Positions 1 through 8,248 of a stretch of 64,000 nucleotides of DNA are shown here, one piece after another (the first letter of the stretch is position 1; each line of letters begins with the position of its first letter). The stretch comes from Paenibacillus phyllosphaerae. Its GTDB lineage: Bacteria; Bacillota; Bacilli; Paenibacillales; Paenibacillaceae. The DNA is taken from assembly GCF_014192105.1 (NCBI RefSeq), contig NZ_JACHXK010000006.1, forward strand, positions 310,001 through 374,000, written 5' to 3'. The translations under genes and the position numbers were made by a program. The notes below the pieces were generated by a model, which saw only the letters and a program-made list of their open reading frames with translations, was not told the origin of the DNA and made no database searches.

Positions 1-820
1 TTATTTTGCCCGGAAGGTAACGAAGATCGTGTCGGTGGTGGATTCCTTCCAGGAAGGCGATTTCGGCAAGCGCGTGCAGTTCAAAGGGAAGGACGAGTTC
101 TCGCGGATCTCGCTCGCGCTCAATGACATGGGACAGAATATCGGGTCGCTCATCCGCGAGGTGTATATGACCAATATTCAGAAGAAAGAAGCGGAGCTGG
201 AGTCGCTGCAGGCGCAGATCAACCCGCATTTTCTATACAACACGTTATCCTCGATCAGCCGGCTGGCCCGGTTCGGCGAGGTGGATAAGCTCCATCGGAT
301 GGTGCTCGATCTGGCCAAATTCTATCGGCTGACGCTGAATGAAGGGCGGATCATCATCCCGATCCGAGACGAGATCGAGCAAGTGGAGGCGTATATCAAC
401 ATTCAGCGAACCAAATTTGGCGAAGGGCTCAAGGTTTATTACGATATCGACCCGGCGCTGTACGACTATGAGACGGTGAAGCTCATTCTGCAGCCTTTCG
501 TCGAGAACGTGCTCGAGCACGGGTTGTACGGCGAGAGGATTCATCTTCGTATCGTCGGCCACCTCCAGGACAGCAGCAGAACGATCGTGTTCAAAATCAT
601 CGACGATGGCGTCGGCATCAACCACGAGACGCTGCGCAGCCTGTTCGATCCGAGCGAGAGCCTTAATGTGGGCTTAGGCATCCGCAATGTGCATCAGCGG
701 ATTCGTCTGCATTATGGAGACGATTATGGCGTTGCGGTATCGAGCGGAATGGGGATCGGGACGGCCGTCGTGATCCGAATTCCGGCAAAGCCGATGGAAC
801 GAGCGCGGGCCGTATCTTAA
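1..820 (+). CDS. YesM-type sensor histidine kinase, 5'-truncated
   Basis: The frame is open from the first bases of the window, so the N-terminus (usually membrane segments and an extracellular sensor) is missing. What remains begins in a HAMP linker, followed by the His_kinase signature QINPHFLYNTLSS and a HATPase domain with N-box QPFVENVLEHG and G-box GLGIRNVHQR. This order is typical of YesM/LytS-class kinases, which autophosphorylate on the His of NPHFLYN and signal to an AraC-type response regulator, often for carbohydrate uptake. The response regulator gene is not downstream, so it probably lies upstream outside the window. The gene ends at a TAA and is followed by two hairpins before a convergent gene. 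Confidence 0.93.
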   Translation, partial: YFARKVTKIVSVVDSFQEGDFGKRVQFKGKDEFSRISLALNDMGQNIGSLIREVYMTNIQKKEAELESLQAQINPHFLYNTLSSISRLARFGEVDKLHRMVLDLAKFYRLTLNEGRIIIPIRDEIEQVEAYINIQRTKFGEGLKVYYDIDPALYDYETVKLILQPFVENVLEHGLYGERIHLRIVGHLQDSSRTIVFKIIDDGVGINHETLRSLFDPSESLNVGLGIRNVHQRIRLHYGDDYGVAVSSGMGIGTAVVIRIPAKPMERARAVS

Positions 821-846
821 GTGTTGAGTTGGTGCGGGGGGGAAAT

Positions 847-921
847 AAGGCGCGTGAGAGATTAAACTCTGATGCGCCTTTGCTATGCATATATACGACC
901 CAGCGGTTGTGCGGCTGGGTC
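847..921. terminator. two stem-loops between convergent genes
   Basis: An AAGGCGC/GCGCCTT stem (847-853 with 874-880, with an inner AGAG/CTCT pair) is followed by a GACCCAGC/GCTGGGTC stem (897-904 with 914-921). Both lie between the convergent kinase and ridA genes and probably stop transcription from both sides. Neither has a good T-run, so efficiency is uncertain. Confidence 0.55.
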
Positions 922-922
922 C

Positions 923-1390
923 TTAGGACGGCTCGATCTCGACGATCAGCTCGATCTCGACCGGCGTATCGAACGGCAGCTCGTTCGCGGAGATCGCGGA
1001 GCGGGCATGGCGACCTTTCTCGCCGAATACTTCGACGAGCAAATCGGAAGCGCCGTTAATGACGTAAGGTTGATGCGTGTAACCATCCGCGGAGTTGACG
1101 AAGGCGAGCATTTTGACCACTTGCTTGATTCGATCCAAGTCACCCAGATGCTCTTTGAGCACGGAGATGATATTGATCATGACTTGACGGGCGGCCTCGT
1201 AGCCTTGTTCCGTGGTCAGGTCCTTGCCGACTTTGCCGGTATACATCAGTACGCCGTCGATCCGGCAATCGCAGCCGGACGTATAGACGACGTTGCCGAC
1301 CGTCTTGGCCGGCACGTATTGCGCGACCGGGGTCGGAACTTGCTGCAGCTTAATGCCTTTTTCCTCAAGTAGTTGTTCGATGATGGCCAT
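923..1390 (-). CDS. ridA: RidA/YjgF-family enamine/imine deaminase
   Basis: This 155-residue protein is a RidA (YjgF/YER057c/UK114) family member, somewhat longer than the usual 125-130. Members hydrolyse reactive enamines and imines such as 2-aminoacrylate that PLP-dependent serine/threonine dehydratases release. The family core is visible as VVYTSGCDCRI, GKVGKDLTTEQGYEAARQVM and VEIELIVEIEPS. The usual catalytic-pocket arginine of the RNAALP-type motif is not obvious, so the exact substrate is unclear. It is the last gene of a four-gene minus-strand operon, 79 bp after the D-aminoacylase, with AAGGAG ten bases before ATG. Placement beside a D-amino-acid PLP lyase fits a detoxifying role (inference). 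Confidence 0.85.
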   Translation of the reverse strand: MAIIEQLLEEKGIKLQQVPTPVAQYVPAKTVGNVVYTSGCDCRIDGVLMYTGKVGKDLTTEQGYEAARQVMINIISVLKEHLGDLDRIKQVVKMLAFVNSADGYTHQPYVINGASDLLVEVFGEKGRHARSAISANELPFDTPVEIELIVEIEPS

Positions 1391-1469
1391 GAACGAATCG
1401 CTCCTTAATCGTTTGGTATAGTATGGCTTGCAAATTGTCCATGCAGCATTCTGCTGCCTCGAAGATCAG

Positions 1470-3080
1470 TTAAGCATGATGGCGGCATCCGCATGACGGA
1501 AGGAAGGCGCCGGACAATGCGCCGGTATGCTGCCCGTGCGAGACGGTCAGTTCGCCGCCGACAATGACATGCGACAATCCTTCCGGCGTCTGGATCGGCT
1601 GCTCATACGTTGCGGTATCTCGGAACGTGAGCGGATTGAAGACGGTGACATCCGCGTGATAGCCCGGCACGAGCAGGCCGCGTTTGCCGAGCTTGAACCG
1701 CTGGACCGGGAACGAAGTGACTTTGCGAACCGCTTGCTCCAGCGTAAGCAATTTCTCGTCCTGCACATATTTGGCGAACAACCTCGGGAAGGTGCCGTAT
1801 GTACGCGGATGCGGCTTGCCCGTGACGCAGCCGAGGCTGTCCGACGCGATCAGCGCGCGGTCGTAGCGAATAACGTCCTTCACGTCATCGTCGGACATAT
1901 GGAAGTAGACGATCGAGATCGTCCCGCGTTCTTCGAGCATCAGATCCATCATCACGTCTTCCGGATCAAGGCCGCCTCGCTCGGCTGCGATTTGCGCGAC
2001 CTGCTTGCCCTCCAGATGAAGGTTCGCCGGGTTCGATACCGCCGAGACATAGACGCTCTGCCAACCTGTGGAGCAGACGAGGTTATCCCAATCGCGTTGC
2101 TCTTCACGCAGTTCCTGCTTGATTCTCGGCCGCAACGCCGGATTGCGCAGCCGCTCCAGTGTAGCCTCGATCCCGCCTTCTAGCATCCAAGGCGGAAGAA
2201 TCGTCGTCATCGAGGTCGAGCCTGCGGTATACGGGTAGACATCGCAGGTCACGTCGAGTCCGCGATGGCGCGCCGCTTCGATAAGCTCGATCGCTTCCAG
2301 CGTACGGCCCCAATTGATGCGGCCGGCCGCCTTGAGATGACTGACATGAAGCGCGATGCCGGCCCGCTCCGCGATCCAGATGACCTCGCGAACCGACGCG
2401 ATCAGGCTGTTGCCTTCGCCGCGAATATGGGTGGCGAGCAGGCCGCCGTATTTGGGCAGCACGCTGCACAGCTCTGCGAGTTCTTCCTGGGACGTATAGC
2501 TACCCGGGGCATAGAGCAGTCCGATCGATAGACCGATAGCGCCGGCTCGCATGCCTTCCTCGAGCAGCAGCTTCATTCGGGCGATTTCTTCCGCTGTTGC
2601 CGGGCGGTTCTCGAAGCCCATCACGGCAATCCGCAGCGCGCCATGGGCGACATAAGTAGCGACGTTCTCGGAAGCCTTGTTGCGCGCCAACGTACCGATG
2701 TAGGCTTCGATCGATTGCCAGTTCCAAGCCCACGGCGTTGTGCCCAGGACAGGCTGGACGTATTGCTTCAGCGCTTCCTCATAACGGGGGACGAGCGGGG
2801 CGGGGGCGAGACCGCAGTTGCCGACAACCTCCGTCGTCACGCCCTGCAACAGCTTAAAGCTGCTCTTCGGATCATCGAGCACGAGCAGATCGGAGTGGCA
2901 GTGCCCGTCGATGAAGCCTGGCGCGATGACGTTCTGCTGCACGTCGATCGCGCGTGCGGCTTCCTCGCCGATCGAGCCGACGGCGGCAATTCGCCCGTCT
3001 TTGATGCCGACATCGCCGATATACCACGGATTGCCTGTACCGTCGACGATTCTGCCATTCGTAAGAACTAGATCAAGCAT
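1470..3080 (-). CDS. N-acyl-D-amino-acid deacylase (D-aminoacylase)
   Basis: This 536-residue amidohydrolase-superfamily enzyme would hydrolyse N-acyl-D-amino acids to the free D-amino acid and a carboxylate. The hallmarks are the N-terminal beta-sandwich segment LVLTNGRIVDGTGNPW, the metal site GFIDGHCHSDL, GNCGLAP (the Cys is a zinc ligand in D-aminoacylases), THIRGEGNS, HVSHLK and the catalytic Asp in ALIASDSLG. Length matches the family (480-540). It starts at ATG 3080 with an AGAGGG ribosome binding site, 22 bp after the PLP-enzyme stop codon, so the two genes are surely co-transcribed. It would supply free D-amino acids to the upstream-encoded PLP enzyme. A dihydroorotase/hydantoinase role is less likely given the D-aminoacylase-specific Cys. 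Confidence 0.92.
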   Translation of the reverse strand: MLDLVLTNGRIVDGTGNPWYIGDVGIKDGRIAAVGSIGEEAARAIDVQQNVIAPGFIDGHCHSDLLVLDDPKSSFKLLQGVTTEVVGNCGLAPAPLVPRYEEALKQYVQPVLGTTPWAWNWQSIEAYIGTLARNKASENVATYVAHGALRIAVMGFENRPATAEEIARMKLLLEEGMRAGAIGLSIGLLYAPGSYTSQEELAELCSVLPKYGGLLATHIRGEGNSLIASVREVIWIAERAGIALHVSHLKAAGRINWGRTLEAIELIEAARHRGLDVTCDVYPYTAGSTSMTTILPPWMLEGGIEATLERLRNPALRPRIKQELREEQRDWDNLVCSTGWQSVYVSAVSNPANLHLEGKQVAQIAAERGGLDPEDVMMDLMLEERGTISIVYFHMSDDDVKDVIRYDRALIASDSLGCVTGKPHPRTYGTFPRLFAKYVQDEKLLTLEQAVRKVTSFPVQRFKLGKRGLLVPGYHADVTVFNPLTFRDTATYEQPIQTPEGLSHVIVGGELTVSHGQHTGALSGAFLPSCGCRHHA

Positions 3081-3102
3081 GGAACCCTCTCCATTCGCGC
3101 GC

Positions 3103-4248
3103 TTATTCGAGCATTCCCCGTGCGGGGATAATCTTGCGGCTTATGCCGTTCTCGCCGAGCAGATAGACGCTGTTGTGCAGATTGATCGTGCTGCAGATAT
3201 GATTCGGAATAATGCGCAGCCGATCCCCCGGTTTAACGATGCTGCTGCTTAGCCGAAGAATGCCATGCTCTTCGGACAGGCGCTCCAACACCGCATCCGG
3301 CGCCTCCAGGGCGTGGCCGAATCCTTGCAGCTGCAGCGGGAACGTCCCAGGCTGGACATCGGTGGCGAACGTCTTGCTGCCGCCGTCGATGACGGCATGG
3401 CCCTCATCAGGCCGGCTGCTGACGACCGTTGCAACAACATAGGCCGCACAATCGTCTAACGTACAGATGCCATATCCTGCCGTCATTCGATCTTGATAAA
3501 CATAAGTCCCGGGACGGATCTCCGTTACGCCGGGCACGGTCGCCGCATATGCGCCGGTAGGGGAGGAGCCGACGCTGACATCTTGAATCGGAATGCCGGC
3601 TTCACGAAGATCTTCGGCCAGCGACACCATGAGGCTTCCTTCTTGCAACCCCGCAGCTTCGATGTCCAGCGTCGGTTTCCCGTCCAGCAAGGCACCGCGG
3701 AAGGTGTAGATGCCCGTGAGCCGCAGTCCGTCCAGTTGGGCGATCTCCCGAGCGAGCATGATTGCTTCGGCAGGCAGGATGCCCGTTCGCTTCATTCCGG
3801 AATCGATCTCCAGCCGAACCTCCAGTTCGAAGCCGTGCTGGACCGCTGAGGCTGATAATAATCTGGCGCCGGTCAACGAATCGACGCCGACGATGAGCCG
3901 CTTCATTCGCCGTCCAACCGCAATCGCGCGCTCAATCTTAGAGGGAGCGATAAGCGGGTAAGCGATGAACATATCGTCGATGCCGCCATCCGCCATGACC
4001 TCCGCCTCGGATACCTTGGCAACGGTAATGCCGGCTGCGCCCGCTTCGAGCTGCTGCTTCGCGATGTCCGGCATCTTGTGCGTCTTGGCATGCGGGCGAA
4101 GGGCAACGCCGGAACGGCTTGCGACTTGCGCCATGGCGCGAATGTTCGAAGTCATCACCGTCGTATCGATGACGACGGCAGGGGTCTCGATGCGGGCGAG
4201 ATCCGGGTGCCAAGCGTGCTTCGATGCTGCCGAAGCTTCACGGTTCAT
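3103..4248 (-). CDS. D-threonine aldolase / D-serine dehydratase-like PLP enzyme
   Basis: This 381-residue fold-type III PLP enzyme has an alanine-racemase-type N-terminal barrel and a C-terminal D-serine-dehydratase-like domain. The PLP lysine is in RPHAKTHK near the N-terminus. The metal pair that distinguishes DSD1/D-threonine aldolases from racemases is seen as PNHIC (His-x-Cys) near the C-terminus. Known family reactions are D-threonine to glycine plus acetaldehyde, or D-serine to pyruvate plus ammonia; sequence alone does not decide. The start is taken at 4248 because AAGGAGG lies 8 bases upstream; the longer frame to 4272 lacks a site. It overlaps the regulator gene by 11 bp, suggesting translational coupling. 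The RidA gene in the operon favours the dehydratase reaction (inference). Confidence 0.88.
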   Translation of the reverse strand: MNREASAASKHAWHPDLARIETPAVVIDTTVMTSNIRAMAQVASRSGVALRPHAKTHKMPDIAKQQLEAGAAGITVAKVSEAEVMADGGIDDMFIAYPLIAPSKIERAIAVGRRMKRLIVGVDSLTGARLLSASAVQHGFELEVRLEIDSGMKRTGILPAEAIMLAREIAQLDGLRLTGIYTFRGALLDGKPTLDIEAAGLQEGSLMVSLAEDLREAGIPIQDVSVGSSPTGAYAATVPGVTEIRPGTYVYQDRMTAGYGICTLDDCAAYVVATVVSSRPDEGHAVIDGGSKTFATDVQPGTFPLQLQGFGHALEAPDAVLERLSEEHGILRLSSSIVKPGDRLRIIPNHICSTINLHNSVYLLGENGISRKIIPARGMLE

Positions 4249-4909
4249 CCGCGCTTCCTCCTTGTTTGGCAAGCGTGCCTTTGCCTTCTTCGAGGTAACT
4301 GTACAGCGTGAATTTCGAGATGTTCAAGTATACGCAGACCCGCTCGCCGGCTTTCTTCACGAGGAAGGCGCCTTTGGCATCGAGCGTGCGGATGAACTGG
4401 ATCTTGTCCTCCTTGGTCATCGCGGCGACGGGCCTGCCGACGGCTTCTTGCGCTTCCTGCAGCAGCGCGTCGAGCAGCTCGTTGACATTCGTGACGAAGG
4501 ACTCGCGTACGACCGGACTGCCGCCGCCGAAGGTGAGCGACTGGAGCGTCTTCTCCGCGATGGAGAGCTCCGTGATGTCGAAGTTAATGCAGAGCGATCC
4601 GATCGTCTTCCCGCTCTTATCCTTCATATAGAGCGATGTCGAACGAAGCAGCCTGCCGTCCTTTGTCTGCGTCACGTAGCCGGACCTTGTGCCGTCCTCG
4701 ACTTGTCCGCTCAGAATTTCAAGGCCCAGATTCGTGCCCGGATCGCCTACCTTGCGGCCCGTGATGTGGCCGTTCTCGATCGCGACGATCGTGCTATCGT
4801 AGTCGCGCGTCAGATCGTGCAGCACGACTTCGCAGTTCGGTCCGAATTGCGCGGACAGCCCTTTGACCAAGGAGGAGAGGAAAGGCATTTCATCTTGAAT
4901 CGATTCCAT
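4238..4909 (-). CDS. YheO/DauR-like PAS-HTH transcriptional regulator
   Basis: This 223-residue protein has an N-terminal YheO-like PAS domain (about 10-115, with CEVVLHDLTRDYDSTIVAI and GSLCINFDIT) and a C-terminal HTH_22 DNA-binding domain (about 165-215, with KGAFLVKKAGERVCVYLNIS). This architecture is shared with DauR, the repressor of D-arginine catabolism in Pseudomonas. ATG 4909 is preferred over the longer frame from 4972 because AAAGGAG precedes it. It is the first gene of the D-amino-acid operon, so autoregulation and control by a D-amino acid or its product are likely, though the ligand is not readable from sequence. Confidence 0.88.
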   Translation of the reverse strand: MESIQDEMPFLSSLVKGLSAQFGPNCEVVLHDLTRDYDSTIVAIENGHITGRKVGDPGTNLGLEILSGQVEDGTRSGYVTQTKDGRLLRSTSLYMKDKSGKTIGSLCINFDITELSIAEKTLQSLTFGGGSPVVRESFVTNVNELLDALLQEAQEAVGRPVAAMTKEDKIQFIRTLDAKGAFLVKKAGERVCVYLNISKFTLYSYLEEGKGTLAKQGGSADEP

Positions 4910-5193
4910 GGGGATGGGGCTCCTTTCTAGATGAGGAAAAAAATAGATGGATTCTATTCCATGAATTGTCATTTGTCGCTATAATCGTAGCATAAAGCGA
5001 GGTGGAATCAAACGAAAATTTAGGTCGCATAACAATTATTTTGAGGCACTTGCAATTGGCGTCCGGCGAGTTAACTTAACGCAGCGGGATTAAGATAACT
5101 TTAAGGCAAAAGCCCGTGACAAGCCTCAAGCGTAACGATATGATGGTAAAGCAATTCCTCATACGTAATCGGTAGTTAAGGAGAGAAATCATT

Positions 5194-6279
5194 GTGTCAC
5201 AGCCTCATGCGCGAAAAGAGAAGATCGTTTACTTGGATCTGTTCCGCTGCATTGCGATACTGGCGGTCATTCTCATTCACGCGACCAGTCAACCGGTAGC
5301 CAAGCTGCCCGTGGATTCGACCCTGTATCCCATTTACTACGTACTTAATACCGCAAGCGGGTTTGCAGTTCCCGCGTTCCTGTTCCTAAGTGGACTCGTG
5401 CTGTTCTACAACTATAGCGGGAGGGAGCAGACCCTAACGTCGTGGCTGACATTCTTCCGCAAACGGGTGACCTATATCATCATTCCGTATATCATCTGGT
5501 CGCTCTTTTATTTTGTCGTTACGAGGTATTTGAACGGTGCTGACGTTCTATCGAGCTGGCATGTATTTTGGGACAAGCTGCTCGACGGAACTAACTATAC
5601 GCATTTATATTTCATCATCGTCATCGTGCAGTTCTACGTGCTGTTTCCGTTCATCATGTCTCTGGTGAACCGGTTCGCTTGGATCGGCCGGTATCTGGTC
5701 TGGATCGGCATTGCGCTGCAACTCGCATTCTTTATCTGGGACAAATACGGCGGTCTTCAAGTGAAATCGTCCGGCAGCGTATTCTTCACTTATTTGCTCT
5801 TCTATTTCGTAGGGGGATATATTGGCCTCCATTTCAAGTCCTTCATGCAGCACGCGATTGCTAAGGCTTGGTTGTGGTATGCCATCTGGGGCGCCGCGGG
5901 CTTCGTTTTCGTCTGGAAGGGCTGGATGAGAATTACGCGCAGAGCGTGGATGCAGGATTATATCGTTCAGATCAATTTCGTTACGTATTACGTCTACGTG
6001 ACCCTGACTTGTATTGCGCTGCTCCTGCTGTGCTATCAGGTGCAACGCCGATTCAGCGGCAAGCTGCGGATGTTCTACGCTTGGGGGGCGTTATCGTTCG
6101 GGTTGTACTTCATTCATCCGTTCATTCTGTTCTTATGGCGCAGGGAGTTTCAACCTTCCGCTCCGATGCTGTATCATCTGTCCATCATAGGCGGCTTCAC
6201 GGCGGCCTTGCTGCTCGCTTGGCTGGCGAGCTTCGTCATCAGTAAGTTCAAGGGCAATTGGCTGCTGCTTGGCAAATAA
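5194..6279 (+). CDS. acyltransferase 3 family membrane protein
   Basis: This 361-residue integral membrane protein with about ten hydrophobic helices belongs to the acyltransferase-3 family (OafA/WecH/OatA-like), which transfers acyl groups to cell-surface sugars. The N-terminal motif YLDLFRCIAILAVILIHAT holds the family's R and the catalytic-type His. No SGNH domain is present, so it resembles WecH/YiaH rather than OatA. GTG start at 5194 with AAGGAG upstream. It stands alone, divergent from the D-amino-acid operon, and is closed by a strong terminator. The substrate is unknown. Confidence 0.85.
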   Translation: MSQPHARKEKIVYLDLFRCIAILAVILIHATSQPVAKLPVDSTLYPIYYVLNTASGFAVPAFLFLSGLVLFYNYSGREQTLTSWLTFFRKRVTYIIIPYIIWSLFYFVVTRYLNGADVLSSWHVFWDKLLDGTNYTHLYFIIVIVQFYVLFPFIMSLVNRFAWIGRYLVWIGIALQLAFFIWDKYGGLQVKSSGSVFFTYLLFYFVGGYIGLHFKSFMQHAIAKAWLWYAIWGAAGFVFVWKGWMRITRRAWMQDYIVQINFVTYYVYVTLTCIALLLLCYQVQRRFSGKLRMFYAWGALSFGLYFIHPFILFLWRREFQPSAPMLYHLSIIGGFTAALLLAWLASFVISKFKGNWLLLGK

Positions 6280-6286
6280 AACCGGA

Positions 6287-6343
6287 AGAACCGTCATTCC
6301 GCTCTCTTGCAACAAAGGAGAAGCGGAATGACGGTTCTTTTTT
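6287..6343 (+). terminator. strong intrinsic terminator
   Basis: An 18-bp perfect stem (6287-6304 with 6322-6339) is followed by a T-run ending at 6343, just after the acyltransferase stop codon. Confidence 0.95.
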
Positions 6344-6354
6344 ACGCATCTTAT

Positions 6355-6369
6355 TTATAATAATTATAA
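6355..6369. promoter_or_regulatory. PerR box upstream of hemA
   Basis: The sequence TTATAATAATTATAA is an exact match to the PerR operator consensus TTATAATnATTATAA. It sits 7 bp before the predicted -35 element of hemA. In Bacillus subtilis the hem operon is under PerR control, so the match has the right context. It could also bind Fur or Zur paralogues, whose boxes are related, but the central AATAATT favours PerR. Confidence 0.85.
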
Positions 6370-6376
6370 AAAAGTA

Positions 6377-6404
6377 TTGAATATGAAATAATAAGTGTTA
6401 TCAT
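6377..6404 (+). promoter_or_regulatory. sigma-A-type promoter of hemA
   Basis: TTGAAT (6377-6382) and TATCAT (6399-6404) are separated by 16 bp, 48 bp before the hemA start. The PerR box lies immediately upstream of the -35 hexamer. Confidence 0.65.
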
Positions 6405-6452
6405 AACAGTAACAGTAAGAAGAGGGACGAACTAATAAAGGTGGAATCGATC

Positions 6453-7859
6453 ATGCACATCATCGCTATAGGCTTTAATTACCGGATCGCGCCTGTGGAA
6501 CTTCGGGAACGATTCGCCATCAACGAAGAACAGCTGCCGGAAGTGCTGGAACAGATCAGCAAGCTTGGCGGCGTTCAGGAATGCGTCGTACTGGCAACCT
6601 GCAACCGGACCGAAATTTACGCCGTAGTCGAACAGATAAACCTGTTCGTATCGGAGATTGAAGGCTTCCTAGCACAACAGTTTGCGGTGGCAACGGATGC
6701 GTTCGCTCCATTCCTGACCTTATATAAGGAAGAAGAGGCGGTGTCGCATCTTTTCCATGTCGCCAGCGGCTTGGATTCGATGATTATCGGGGAGACGCAA
6801 ATTCTGGGCCAAGTGAAGGACGCCTTCTTGCTTGCCCAGCAGAGAGAAAAGACTTCCTCTATATTTAATAAAATGTTCAAGCAGGCGATAACATTCGCAA
6901 AACGTGCGCAAACCGAGACGAAAATCAACGATCATCCGGTGTCGGTCAGTTACGCAGCGGTCGAACTTGCCAAAGCGAGCGTGGGGGATATCTCCGGCCG
7001 GAATGTCGTTCTTATCGGCGCCGGCAAGATGAGCGCCTTAGCAGCCAAGCATCTGCATGCCAGCGGCAGCCGCCATATCCGCATCGTGAATCGTACAATA
7101 GAGAAAGGCGTTCGGCTAGCCGAGCAGATTGGCGGCTCGGCTTACGCAATGGAGCATCTCGCCGATTGTATCGAATGGTCGGATCTGATTATCAGCTCGA
7201 CGGGTTCCAGCGATTATATCGTTACGGAAACGATGTTGACGCGCGCGATGGGATTGCGCAAATCCCGCCCGTTATTGCTCTTCGATCTTGCTGTGCCGCG
7301 GGATATTGATCCGGCTGGGAACGCGGTGACAGGCGTTAGGCTATATAATGTGGACGATCTATCCTTGCTCGTCGACAAGAATCTGGACGCGCGCAAGGAA
7401 GAGGCTGCCCGAATAGAGCGAATGATAGTAGCCGAGGTTCATCAGATGACGGCATGGCTGCGATCGCGGCAGATCCATCCGCTGCTCGCTGCGCTTCAGC
7501 AGAAAGCGGGTAGCGTGCAAGAAGCCGCGTTAGAGACGATGTTGAGGAAGCTGCCTGAGCTTGAGCCGCATGAAGTCAGCGTCATTCAGAAGCTGACAGG
7601 AAGCATCGTCAGCCAGCTGTTGCGGGAGCCGATCGCGATGCTGAAGGAGATGGCCGGTGAGGGCCAGGCTGAGCAAGCCATCGCACTGTTCAGTCGGATG
7701 TACGGCATCGAGCATGAAGCGGATTCGCAGCATTCGATGGAGGCTTCCGTCGTTCCGCTAGCGCAGGGCAGCTCCGAGCAGCAAGCAACGGCAGCCAAAC
7801 GCAGTCATCTGAAGCTGGTTCCGCCGCAGTCCGGTTCGCGCTCCGAGCGAACCGGATAG
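6453..7859 (+). CDS. hemA: glutamyl-tRNA reductase
   Basis: This 468-residue enzyme would reduce glutamyl-tRNA(Glu) to glutamate-1-semialdehyde with NADPH, the first committed step of the C5 tetrapyrrole pathway. It has the catalytic Cys50 in LATCNRTE, the signature FHVASGLDSMIIGETQILGQVKDA, the NADPH-binding loop IGAGKM and a C-terminal dimerisation helix region ending in a low-complexity tail. ATG 6453 is chosen because AAGGTGG lies 8 bases upstream; the in-frame GTG at 6441 has no site. The usual partners hemX, hemC, hemD, hemB and hemL do not follow, and a terminator comes directly after. It is therefore a detached or second hemA copy under a PerR box. Confidence 0.93.
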   Translation: MHIIAIGFNYRIAPVELRERFAINEEQLPEVLEQISKLGGVQECVVLATCNRTEIYAVVEQINLFVSEIEGFLAQQFAVATDAFAPFLTLYKEEEAVSHLFHVASGLDSMIIGETQILGQVKDAFLLAQQREKTSSIFNKMFKQAITFAKRAQTETKINDHPVSVSYAAVELAKASVGDISGRNVVLIGAGKMSALAAKHLHASGSRHIRIVNRTIEKGVRLAEQIGGSAYAMEHLADCIEWSDLIISSTGSSDYIVTETMLTRAMGLRKSRPLLLFDLAVPRDIDPAGNAVTGVRLYNVDDLSLLVDKNLDARKEEAARIERMIVAEVHQMTAWLRSRQIHPLLAALQQKAGSVQEAALETMLRKLPELEPHEVSVIQKLTGSIVSQLLREPIAMLKEMAGEGQAEQAIALFSRMYGIEHEADSQHSMEASVVPLAQGSSEQQATAAKRSHLKLVPPQSGSRSERTG

Positions 7860-7910
7860 CCGAAGGATAGGATCAACCGTTTCCGCATATGTCACCAAAT
7901 TGACATTAGT

Positions 7911-7991
7911 AACCTCCTAACGTATGGAGTAGCAGGCGAAGCTAGCAAGAACGGCTTCCTTGTTGTCTTATGCGTTAGGAGGTTTTGCTTT
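7911..7991 (+). terminator. hairpin terminator after hemA
   Basis: A 12-bp stem (AACCTCCTAACG at 7911-7922, complement at 7973-7984) encloses a 50-nt partly structured loop and is followed by TTTGCTTTT. It ends the hemA transcript. The large loop is unusual for a simple terminator and could be a stable small RNA end. Confidence 0.7.
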
Positions 7992-8142
7992 TGGGTTACA
8001 ATATCTTGTATGGGCAGCCCATTCTTCTAGAGGTACGAAGTTGCATCTGACAGGCTAATATGAGAAGATAGCGAGCAGTGGAACTATTTTGGCATATAGG
8101 AAAGGTTAAGTTTACCGCTTACACTTTGCCCTCTATGTCTCC

Positions 8143-8193
8143 GGAATGAAACGCGCCGCGCCGCCAGTGACGACGACTGCCGTTTCGCCTTGT
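8143..8193 (+). repeat. short dispersed element, copy 1 (GAAACG/CGTTTC stem)
   Basis: The 51-bp segment begins GGAATGAAACGCGCC and ends GCCGTTTCGCCTTGT. It matches the 52-bp segment at 14022-14073 at both ends and in part of the middle. GAAACG and CGTTTC can pair, and an inner CAGT/ACTG pair is possible here. It lies 55 bp before the start of the downstream synthase gene. I see no named riboswitch consensus. The rest of the 388-bp gap 7861-8248 holds only the hemA terminator and AT-rich sequence. Confidence 0.5.
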
Positions 8194-8248
8194 TGGACCG
8201 GTACATTTGTGCCATACAATATATTTTTATTGTTTGGAGGGGACTCCC

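Noticed and set aside
872-1372. 166-residue plus-strand frame opposite ridA
   Set aside because: Antisense shadow of a clear RidA-family gene, without family similarity of its own.
4909-4972. Longer N-terminus for the YheO-like regulator
   Set aside because: No ribosome binding site for 4972, while AAAGGAG precedes ATG 4909; the added residues do not look like the family start.
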